From positions 1 through 33,901 of IMG/VR virus record IMGVR_UViG_3300047382_000180: DNA of 33,901 nucleotides. The stretch is one strand, 5' to 3'. The first letter of the stretch is position 1; each line of letters opens with the position of its first letter. A program made the translations under genes and the position numbers. This DNA comes from a virus. Below, piece by piece: positions 8,317 through 15,719 of the stretch. The notes under the pieces were generated by a model. It did not search any database and had not been told where the DNA came from. It saw only the letters and a program-made list of their open reading frames with translations.

Positions 8317-9198
8317 ATGGCACTTGGTTCTAACCACGTAACTGGCTCCGGCGTTGCAACCGGAACCGCTCAGACGTTCATCCCAGAGATCTGGAGTGAC
8401 GAGATCATCGCTTCTTACGAGAAGTCACTAGTAGTGAAGCCGCTTGTCCGCGCTATGTCTATGGTAGGCAAGAAGGGCGACACCATTCACATCCCTAAGC
8501 CCGATCGTGGCGACGTATCTGCGAAGGCCGCTGAGACTCAAGTAACGCTAATCGCTGGTACGACCGGCGAGCTGATCGTTACTATCGACCAGCACTTCGA
8601 GTACAGCCGTCTGATCGAAGACATCACAGACGTACAGGCTCTGAACAGTCTGCGACGCTTCTATACTGAAGACGCTGGTTACGCCCTTGCGCGTAACGTT
8701 GACTCTGCGCTCATCGCTGAGTCTGCTGGCTTCACCGCTCAGCTAGACGCTACCTCCTCGGGCGTAGCTACTGCGGCTGGTGCGGCTGTTGCGTTCAACG
8801 ACGAAGCGTTCCGCGCCGCTATTCAGGTTCTGGATGACAACGACGTACCCGGCGACAGCCGATACTTCGTTATCCCGCCTGCGGTGAAGCGTGAGATGCT
8901 AGGCGAGAGCCAGTACATCTCTAGCGACTTCGTAACGGGTCGTCCGGTTGAGAACGGCAAGATCGGTTCTCTGTATGGTGTTGACATCTACGTCACTACT
9001 AACCTGCCTGTCTCCGGCAACGAAGCCCCTTGTATCTTAATGCACAAGGACGCTATCGTCTTCGCTGAGCAGTTGGGTGTTCGTGTACAGACTCAGTACA
9101 AGCAGGAGTGGTTGTCTGACCTCATGACTGCCGACACTCTGTACGGCACTGAGACTTACCGTCCTGAAGCTGGCGTTGTATTGAACGTAGCAGTATAA
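8317..9198 (+). CDS. Major capsid protein (HK97-type fold expected)
   Basis: A 293-residue protein following the scaffold, with a strong AGGAGG site before ATG 8317. It has the character of podovirus coat proteins: a short flexible N-terminus, then IPEIWSDEIIASYEKSLVVKPLVRA, a strand carrying GDTIHIPKP, and the long helix with YTEDAGYALARNVDSALI. A C-terminal domain contains LYGVDIYVTTNLP and ends DTLYGTETYRPEAGVVLNVAV. The two-part E-loop/spine-helix pattern supports an HK97 fold. It would be the most abundant virion protein. Identification by pattern and gene order is firm. The exact family is not determined. Confidence 0.92.
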   Translation: MALGSNHVTGSGVATGTAQTFIPEIWSDEIIASYEKSLVVKPLVRAMSMVGKKGDTIHIPKPDRGDVSAKAAETQVTLIAGTTGELIVTIDQHFEYSRLIEDITDVQALNSLRRFYTEDAGYALARNVDSALIAESAGFTAQLDATSSGVATAAGAAVAFNDEAFRAAIQVLDDNDVPGDSRYFVIPPAVKREMLGESQYISSDFVTGRPVENGKIGSLYGVDIYVTTNLPVSGNEAPCILMHKDAIVFAEQLGVRVQTQYKQEWLSDLMTADTLYGTETYRPEAGVVLNVAV

Positions 9199-9253
9199 GA
9201 CTTACGGGGGAAACCGCAGAGGGAGTACCCCTTCCACATACCCGGAGAGCACA

Positions 9254-9805
9254 ATGGCTATTAATCACTCACGCGCTACACCGTTGTTCGCCCTCAAGGA
9301 CGACATGTCCGCGAGCAACCCTGATAAGGTTCTGTCCGGTGTTCCGTTCGACTCGGAGTTCCAAGCGATAATCGACAGCTTCACGCTGGCGGCTACTGAC
9401 GCTAACCCCACATTCACAGGCACGGCGTCCTTCGACGTTGTGACCACTACCGGTAGCATAACCATCGGCGGCAACTTAACCGTCCAAGGCGCAGTTATCG
9501 AAGACACCAGTGTTGACCCATCGATCAGCGTATCGTACGCTCTGGGCTCCAACACAGCGGCTATCCTACACCACACCACATCAGGCGATCTCGACTACAC
9601 CGACAGCATCGTAGAGGGACAGTCTGTTACCCTTATGCTGAACAACTCAGGAGCGCATGTGGTATCGTGGCCCGCTAACATCAAGTGGGTCGGCGGCTAT
9701 GCCCCTGATCTGGACGAGTCAGCCGACACCTTCAACGTCATATCTATATGGAAGAGTAACAACATCCTGTTCGGAAGTTGGGGCGGCTCCGTAGATGCGT
9801 CGTAA
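9254..9805 (+). CDS. Fibre- or decoration-type structural protein
   Basis: A 183-residue protein, the first gene after the capsid gene, with a GGAGAG site before ATG 9254. Residues 50-90 are a Thr/Gly/Val beta-helix-like stretch (PTFTGTASFDVV and SITIGGNLTVQG) of the kind found in phage fibre shafts. The C-terminal half (SVTLMLNNSGAHVVSWPANIKWVGG onward) resembles a small beta-sandwich common in phage fibre tips. It overlaps the next gene by 11 bases. It could be a head decoration or a short fibre. Position favours a structural role. Confidence 0.6.
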   Translation: MAINHSRATPLFALKDDMSASNPDKVLSGVPFDSEFQAIIDSFTLAATDANPTFTGTASFDVVTTTGSITIGGNLTVQGAVIEDTSVDPSISVSYALGSNTAAILHHTTSGDLDYTDSIVEGQSVTLMLNNSGAHVVSWPANIKWVGGYAPDLDESADTFNVISIWKSNNILFGSWGGSVDAS

Positions 9806-11579
9806 CTTAATAGGCAAGAAGCTACCACAACAGCCTAAGATACGATGGAGCGATACGGTTAGCCTAGACGCTGGGGCCCTCACCGGGGCTCAGCTCAAGG
9901 CCATACGTGACGCTAACATTGACCTTCCGCTGTCCTATGACGTACACTGGACGGCAGTAGCTGACGGCTCTACCAATCAGTTCAAGAAGGGCGACCACAT
10001 GGCCCTGTCCTCTGCGTTCCTATCGCACCGGCAGAACTCCATGTCTACCCCCGCGACGGTGGACCGAAGCCTAACAGCCGGTACGATGTCCTTCGAGCGT
10101 TCAGGGCATAGCTACATGCCAGCGGCAGGCGGTAACACTGTAGCCGATATGAATTACTCGGATGTCGGTAACGGGACCATCACCAATAAGGTAGGCGGCG
10201 GCGTGAACGTAACGACCGGGGCCGCTGACGTTACTAAGGTCGGCATTAAGGTGAGAGGGGAAGACCTACCGGGAGGCGAGGTTACCTACGGATCACTGAC
10301 TAACTACCTAGGCTCTAACGAATACTTCAGAATACGTGTCAAGATATCAGAGCTAACCCTGACGCAGGGTCAGGTAGTGTCCTTCATGATGAACAACAGA
10401 GGGGTCGAGCCCTACCTTGAGATTGACGAGCCGGGCGTCTACACTCTGTACCCACGGTTCATCGGCAATGGGGACATTGAGCTTACCTTATTCATTGCCA
10501 AGAACGAGGGCGGATATCCCTCGCTGGGTGGTTGCTCAATGACCATCGACTACATGCACATAGACATAACCAGCGACATCTCTAATCCGGCTGAACGCAT
10601 CGATAACAAGACGGCAACGTCCCGTGCCTTGCTGATTGGCGTACGGGCCAATGGCGCTACAGCGTACACGACAGCCTACGACGTTAGCATCATTCCCAGC
10701 GGGTCTGGTATCCAGCGCGATCTATACCGAGACGTACTGATGGGTGTAGCCTACAGTCAGGGACGCTCTAGCGATCTCCGCCCGCACCATGAGGCGTCGT
10801 ACGTAGCTTCAGCAGGTGACATAGAGAACGATGGCTGGTACGCCTTGCCTCGCCTTGCGTTCCTTCCGATCGAAGATGTGTGGACTAAGCTCTACGCCAA
10901 CAACCCAGATATCGGTGCGGACATAGACCCCACTGCTGAGTGGTTCGTAGGACACGACATACCGTTGCACATTCCAGACTGGAACACGTCAACAGATCTA
11001 GGGTTATCTAACGGTGACTTCTACTACTGCGACGCGTGGATGAAGGACTGCTACGTACAACAGCAGACCAGCGTAGCCGCAGTGTCGGCCTCTAGCTGGG
11101 ATGGTGACTGGAAGCGCGCGTACAGCGGCTACAACCTGTTCGCACGTAATAGTACGGACGACCCTGTCACGTGGGAGTACGAGAGCTTCAACAACTCGGA
11201 CTTCCCCGACGAGCCTAACGACTTCACGATTGAAGCCCGCGGTATTGTCCTCGGGACTCAGCAGTTCTTCGAGCTGTGCGATGACGCGGACGGTAGCCAA
11301 GTGCACCTCATCGGTACTCCAGCGTTCCGTGGCGCGCGTGGTAAGATCGTTACCAGCGGCCATGACTTCAGCGTCCTAGCATCCGGACATGAGTACGCAA
11401 CGAGCTACGGCGCTGATAGCGACACTAACTACACTAACGCTCCTGCGGAATTCGAGTGGCGCATGGTCACGTTCATCGGCGAGTCACCACAGCTCGTCGA
11501 CATTACGACATCCGCTATAGACACTGAGGGTCTTAACCACTGGTCCCACGCGGGTGGTGTGTTCGGCTTCGCTAACTAA
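9795..11579 (+). CDS. Large unknown appendage/structural protein
   Basis: A 594-residue protein not recognised as a known family. The N-terminus (KIRWSDTVSLDAGALTGAQL) is followed by long beta-rich segments with many aromatic and Gly/Asn/Asp residues and few Lys, as in tail-spike or fibre proteins. There is no signal peptide or membrane helix. It is embedded in a run of tightly coupled appendage genes (11-base overlap upstream, 9-base gap downstream), so a receptor-binding or baseplate-like role is likely. No catalytic motif of a depolymerase could be picked out by eye. Confidence 0.65.
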   Translation: MRRNLIGKKLPQQPKIRWSDTVSLDAGALTGAQLKAIRDANIDLPLSYDVHWTAVADGSTNQFKKGDHMALSSAFLSHRQNSMSTPATVDRSLTAGTMSFERSGHSYMPAAGGNTVADMNYSDVGNGTITNKVGGGVNVTTGAADVTKVGIKVRGEDLPGGEVTYGSLTNYLGSNEYFRIRVKISELTLTQGQVVSFMMNNRGVEPYLEIDEPGVYTLYPRFIGNGDIELTLFIAKNEGGYPSLGGCSMTIDYMHIDITSDISNPAERIDNKTATSRALLIGVRANGATAYTTAYDVSIIPSGSGIQRDLYRDVLMGVAYSQGRSSDLRPHHEASYVASAGDIENDGWYALPRLAFLPIEDVWTKLYANNPDIGADIDPTAEWFVGHDIPLHIPDWNTSTDLGLSNGDFYYCDAWMKDCYVQQQTSVAAVSASSWDGDWKRAYSGYNLFARNSTDDPVTWEYESFNNSDFPDEPNDFTIEARGIVLGTQQFFELCDDADGSQVHLIGTPAFRGARGKIVTSGHDFSVLASGHEYATSYGADSDTNYTNAPAEFEWRMVTFIGESPQLVDITTSAIDTEGLNHWSHAGGVFGFAN

Positions 11580-11588
11580 GGATACACG

Positions 11589-12695
11589 ATGCCAAGAGTA
11601 AGGTCAGACAATGATGCACGGTACGCACTGCGCGCATCGTTCGTTGATCCCGACGGGAATATACTCGAAGGTCCCATCGTAATCGGGTCTGCTAACGACC
11701 CGCGTATCAGCGATACCGACATCGCCAACTGGAACACAGCGTACGGCTGGGGCAACCACGCTGACGCTGATTATGCGTCCCTTACTAGTTCGCACGATAT
11801 CGACCGTGCGGCCGGTGGGTACTGGACCTTCAAGTCAAGTGGCGACATAACGGCGTCGAACGGTACAGCCAACGCGCTACAGGTGTACGCTGACAACAAT
11901 AACGACGCCTTCATGACGTTCCACGTGGGCGGCGACCACGCTACCAACCTAGGCTTGGATGGGGCTACTAACCGTCTCGGCTACGGCGGGTGGAGTGCAG
12001 GCAGTACGTTCTACAAGTTCTGGTCTACGCAGGACTTCGCGTCCGTCCCGTCCAGCCCAGTACAGTCAGGCACTGGCGGCGGCAACTACGGCTCTGTGCA
12101 CATCGACGGAGGTGGTACAGGTGGCTACGAGGGCTACAGCATCGGAGGCCGTGCGGTCTTCATGCACAACAACGGCTCCAACACTGGCCTCTACAACGAC
12201 GTCAACAACCACTGGCTCCTGCGTGGGGACCACAACGGTCCGTCGTACATGTACCAAGCTGGTGCCATCAAGGGATACACCTACGGCTCCGGCTTCCGCG
12301 TCACAGGCAACCTATTGGCTACCTCCGACGTATACGCATACTACTCGGACGAGCGGCTGAAGGACGTCGTAGGAGCCATTGAGAGCCCGCTGGAGAGCAT
12401 TGGGGCGATAGACACCTTCTACTACACCCATAACGATAAGGCCCGTGAGCTGGGCTATGAGGGCTCTGAGAGGCAGGTAGGCGTATCGGCCCAGTCTGTG
12501 CAGGCTGTACTGCCCGAGGTTATCGGACGCGCCCCCATCGACGACGATGGCGAAGGCGGCTCGGTGACGGGTGAGGACTACATGACAGTCAAGTACGATC
12601 GCATCGTACCTCTGCTGATTGAGGGCATTAAGGAGTTGACAAGCGAACTAGAATCTGTTAAACTAGAACTCAAGGAGTTGAAGAGTGACCGTTAG
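11589..12695 (+). CDS. Fibre protein with C-terminal S74 self-cleaving chaperone
   Basis: A 368-residue tail-fibre-type protein. Residues 1-250 are the Gly/Asn/Tyr-rich fibre part (GTGGGNYGSVHIDGGG near 160-175). At S253 begins SDERLKDVVGAI, the hallmark of the intramolecular chaperone auto-processing domain (peptidase S74). Ser253 and Lys258 are the expected dyad that cleaves just before the serine after trimer folding. GVSAQSVQAVLPEV and an EDYMTVKYDRIVPLL helix complete the domain, which ends in a coiled coil (ELTSELESVKLELKELK). The mature fibre would be about 252 residues. The end of the gene also contains a candidate promoter and the ribosome site of the next gene, which it overlaps by 11 bases. 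Confidence 0.88.
   Translation: MPRVRSDNDARYALRASFVDPDGNILEGPIVIGSANDPRISDTDIANWNTAYGWGNHADADYASLTSSHDIDRAAGGYWTFKSSGDITASNGTANALQVYADNNNDAFMTFHVGGDHATNLGLDGATNRLGYGGWSAGSTFYKFWSTQDFASVPSSPVQSGTGGGNYGSVHIDGGGTGGYEGYSIGGRAVFMHNNGSNTGLYNDVNNHWLLRGDHNGPSYMYQAGAIKGYTYGSGFRVTGNLLATSDVYAYYSDERLKDVVGAIESPLESIGAIDTFYYTHNDKARELGYEGSERQVGVSAQSVQAVLPEVIGRAPIDDDGEGGSVTGEDYMTVKYDRIVPLLIEGIKELTSELESVKLELKELKSDR
12636..12664 (+). promoter_or_regulatory. Candidate sigma-70 promoter inside the S74 fibre gene
   Basis: TTGACA at 12636-12641, a 17-base spacer and TAAACT at 12659-12664, with TGT just before the -10 (extended -10). The -35 is perfect and the -10 is 4 of 6. It lies in the coiled-coil coding end and 20 bases before the next start. 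It contains one of the very rare AAA triplets of this window, which hints that the site is kept for a reason. Confidence 0.55.
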
Positions 12696-13485
12696 GATAC
12701 CCCGCACAGGGCAGATCCGACTAAGCGCACACATCTCGGCGTCGTTCAATAACAACAGTGGCTCTCAGACCAACATGAACAACAACGCTGTGACGGCGGC
12801 CTGTCATAACACATTGACGTGGAGCCCGACCCAGCGTAGCATGAACGCGGCACATGGGGTCATCACTGCCTTGATACTGAACGACCGGTACGTCAACACC
12901 AACTACGGGACCAGCGCGTATAACTGGGCGGCCGACACATCGACATATACTAACAGCGCCATCTATAATAAGATCGATGTTAGATCCGATGGCGACATCT
13001 GGAATAAGTCTAGCTACCGCGCTCCGTCTGTTGAGACGTACGGGACGCACGGCCACACCATGAACATGAATATGTATGGTGATAACCCCGGCGCACTCTA
13101 CTGTAACATGTACAAGAAGTTGAACAAGATTAACAGCCGTGAGCTTATACCGTTCTCGCTTGACATGGCTACGTCAAGCAACCTTCAGGGCTTCGGCTGT
13201 AGCGCTGACGCCTACCTGTACAACTACAATAATGGCTACCTAATAGGTAGTCGGTCTGACAACCTTGGCCAACAGGCTGTAGGGCTCGGCTCTGGTAACT
13301 GGTCTAAGTCATGGACGCAGGCGAACTCGCCAACGGGTTCCAGCGGGCTGTACATAGGAGCCTTCGAGCATATTACAGTGGGCTATCGCGGCTTCACTCG
13401 GTACCCCGGCTATAACTCAAGGATCGGCCAACTACGTATTCGACCCTACTACATGCGCCTGCGCGCAACATCAGGATATGCCTAA
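12685..13485 (+). CDS. Unknown appendage protein, Asn/Tyr-rich
   Basis: A 266-residue protein starting at GTG 12685, seven bases after AAGGAG at 12672-12677. It is rich in Asn, Ser, Tyr and Gly, with few charged residues apart from a cationic start (TVRIPRTGQIRLSAHI) and a basic C-terminus (YNSRIGQLRIRPYYMRLRATSGYA). N- and C-terminal arginine-rich strands around a polar core suggest a compact beta-rich fibre tip or collar. No family is recognised. Its end overlaps the next ATG (TAATG). Confidence 0.65.
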   Translation: MTVRIPRTGQIRLSAHISASFNNNSGSQTNMNNNAVTAACHNTLTWSPTQRSMNAAHGVITALILNDRYVNTNYGTSAYNWAADTSTYTNSAIYNKIDVRSDGDIWNKSSYRAPSVETYGTHGHTMNMNMYGDNPGALYCNMYKKLNKINSRELIPFSLDMATSSNLQGFGCSADAYLYNYNNGYLIGSRSDNLGQQAVGLGSGNWSKSWTQANSPTGSSGLYIGAFEHITVGYRGFTRYPGYNSRIGQLRIRPYYMRLRATSGYA

Positions 13486-13886
13486 TGACTAAGTACAACG
13501 ACACTCCAGTTAACCGTATGTACACTAGAGCGCATACGATAACTCTTAACTTCCCTCATCCCAGTACGGGCCTGAGTAACTCTATTCACTTCTACGAGCA
13601 GAACGTGATCGAACAGGCTGACGGTACTGAGATCCCCCTTCCTGATACGGTGGGGCAGGCTGACGTCGAAGCTCCTATGGAGGCTATGGGTACGGAGTTC
13701 CCACTGTGGGACTTGCTGACCGAGGAGCCGCTTGAGGGCGCTACCGCTACCTACGGGCAGTTGGCTACCCTGCTGTACTCCCTGTACTTCCACGCCGCAG
13801 AGAAGCGTGACGAGCGCGAAGCGGCTGAGTCTATGGGAGAGATGCCTGAAGTATTCGAGGGAATGGACGCGGGGATGGGCGGATGA
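13485..13886 (+). CDS. Unknown acidic protein between fibre and virion genes
   Basis: A 133-residue protein coupled to its neighbours on both sides (1- and 4-base overlaps). The N-terminal half looks like a short beta-strand domain (THTITLNFPHPSTGLSNSIHFYEQNVIEQ). The C-terminal half is helical and very acidic, with a Met/Gly-rich end (MPEVFEGMDAGMGG). No membrane segment or known motif is visible. It may be a small tail or assembly factor, but nothing decides this. Confidence 0.65.
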   Translation: MTKYNDTPVNRMYTRAHTITLNFPHPSTGLSNSIHFYEQNVIEQADGTEIPLPDTVGQADVEAPMEAMGTEFPLWDLLTEEPLEGATATYGQLATLLYSLYFHAAEKRDEREAAESMGEMPEVFEGMDAGMGG

Positions 13887-15154
13887 TTAACCTAACACCG
13901 GAGCAGATCGGAGCACTCCAGCAACAGTTACAGGGTGCTGGTATGATGGGCGCTCAGTTGCCTCAAGTACCGAATCCGGGCGCAGAGCTATCCGTTCCGG
14001 TTCCCGAGCCTACGCCGGAGCTACACATACCGGACGTGACGACTCTGTCTCCGGTCGTTAACAGCTTCGCCGCTCCCGCGCCAGACCAGCCTGACCTGAC
14101 ACCGGCTACGCCTACGCCTCAGACTGGTATGTTCCAAGCCAGCGGCAACGAGACGTACGACAACCGTATTCAGGAGCTGATGGATAGGGGCATGACCTAC
14201 GACGCCGCGGTTGCTAACCAGCAGAGCGCGATCAATCAGTTCAAGGATCTCAACGGCGACGGTATCGTTACCGATAATGAGTGGGGCAGTAACTACACCA
14301 GCGCCGCTAACGCTGACGTGGACAGTCGGTACAATACCGGTGAGGGCATGGGCAGTGTGTATATCAGCTCAGCCAAGGACGATAATGGTATCGCAGGCGG
14401 AGGTAAGTTCGAGTCACTCCAGCGGGCTAACGACGCCTTGTTGGGTGAAGGCCAGCAGTGGGGCTTCTCTGGCGGGGCGAGCGGACAGTGGGGTACGTAC
14501 GGCGGTCCCGGCTTCTCGCACTCTGCTGAGAACATAGCGGAGATCAACCTCGACCGTACCGGCTACGGTACGCACGGTCTGGTTGGTGGAGACATGAACC
14601 TCGGTAAGCTGTACGAACAGGCCGAATGGACGCAGGCTGACGTGCATAGAGGTGCACAGCTTGGTCAGGTTATCGATACCCCTATGGGCGAGTACATGGT
14701 AGTTAACGGTATGGACGGACAGCTAGCCCTGAAGGGACTTGAAGGCGCTAGGCATGGGGGAGGTGACTACTTCTTCCGCACCGTCGACGAAGGCTATCAC
14801 ATGGGAATCGATCCCACCACAGGTGACGTATGGTTCCAGCAGGCTCCCGGCGTTGTGGACCTAGCTCAACAGGTGAGGGGCGCAGGCGGTGACTTCACTA
14901 CTGCGATGACCTCTGGCCTTGGGTCGGGTGACCTCGGCGTGTGGGATCAGGAGCGTATCGACCGGTTCAACAACAGCGGCGTTAACGACAGAGTTAACGA
15001 CAGGCCTCAGTGGTCTAATGACTGGGACTGGGGCAACAACACTATGAGTACCGGCAGTACATTCCTAGACTCTTACCGACGGCGCAAGAATGAGATGGCT
15101 AACAAGAAGTCCGTTAAGTCCCTATTCATAGAGATGCAAGACTATGGCATATGA
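13883..15154 (+). CDS. Virion-type protein with EF-hand loop
   Basis: A 423-residue protein of unknown family. The first 100 residues are Pro/Gln/Glu-rich and probably disordered. Around residues 122-134 the string DLNGDGIVTDNEW matches the canonical EF-hand or dockerin calcium loop, with Asp1, Asn3, Asp5, Gly6, a hydrophobic at 8 and Glu12. The middle is Gly- and aromatic-rich (GGASGQWGTYGGPGFSH). The last about 35 residues, with FLDSYRRRKNEMANKKSVKS and a final MQDYGI, closely resemble the end of the next protein. The gene sits inside the structural operon with an 11-base overlap downstream. Calcium binding and virion location are inferences. Confidence 0.65.
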   Translation: MINLTPEQIGALQQQLQGAGMMGAQLPQVPNPGAELSVPVPEPTPELHIPDVTTLSPVVNSFAAPAPDQPDLTPATPTPQTGMFQASGNETYDNRIQELMDRGMTYDAAVANQQSAINQFKDLNGDGIVTDNEWGSNYTSAANADVDSRYNTGEGMGSVYISSAKDDNGIAGGGKFESLQRANDALLGEGQQWGFSGGASGQWGTYGGPGFSHSAENIAEINLDRTGYGTHGLVGGDMNLGKLYEQAEWTQADVHRGAQLGQVIDTPMGEYMVVNGMDGQLALKGLEGARHGGGDYFFRTVDEGYHMGIDPTTGDVWFQQAPGVVDLAQQVRGAGGDFTTAMTSGLGSGDLGVWDQERIDRFNNSGVNDRVNDRPQWSNDWDWGNNTMSTGSTFLDSYRRRKNEMANKKSVKSLFIEMQDYGI

Positions 15155-15719
15155 TTACGACACAAGCACCCCCGGTATCCAGCCGTTGCCGCAGGGTATG
15201 TTCCGTAACGCCGCGGGTCAGATCGACATGGGCCCCGACGTGTACAAGCCCCGCCGCAGTCGTCGTGTAGACAGCTCTCGACAGGACACAATAGGACAGC
15301 TCTGGGGGCAGGGTGGCCGCGCAGGGGTGGACATCACTAACCTGTGGCGTTCGTGGGAAGACACGGGCTTCAAGGACTATGGACTCCTAGCACGTGACTG
15401 GATGTTCTCTGACCGGTGGGACAGTGTGGCGGAGACCGTTGACACTATGGCGTCAGCACGGGCGCAAGGCTACCGCGACGAAGACATACTAGAGATTATG
15501 CGGATGGGACAGCAAGGCGTACGTCCTGACTTCGACAAGTACCGCGGACGTACCCAAGATAACAGCTTAGCTGGCCGCATGGCTAACTACCAGCCACCCG
15601 AGGCGGGCGGTAACTTCCTAGAGGCGTACCGACAGCGGAGAGAAGATAACGCAATGAAGCCGGAGCGTAAGTCAGTGCTAACTATGTTCGACAAGGAGAT
15701 GGGTGACAATAATGGCTAA
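15144..15719 (+). CDS. Unknown virion-type protein sharing a C-terminal motif with its neighbour
   Basis: A 191-residue protein, Arg- and Asp-rich, with a likely flexible N-terminus (GIQPLPQGMFRNAAGQIDMG) and a helical middle. Its C-terminus (NFLEAYRQRRED, then KSVLTMFDKEMGD) lines up with the end of the preceding protein: FL-[DE]-x-YR-x-R, a short gap, KSV-x-[ST], then Phe and Met-x-Asp. The shared tail suggests both proteins dock to the same partner or were partly duplicated. No function is recognised. Confidence 0.65.
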   Translation: MAYDYDTSTPGIQPLPQGMFRNAAGQIDMGPDVYKPRRSRRVDSSRQDTIGQLWGQGGRAGVDITNLWRSWEDTGFKDYGLLARDWMFSDRWDSVAETVDTMASARAQGYRDEDILEIMRMGQQGVRPDFDKYRGRTQDNSLAGRMANYQPPEAGGNFLEAYRQRREDNAMKPERKSVLTMFDKEMGDNNG

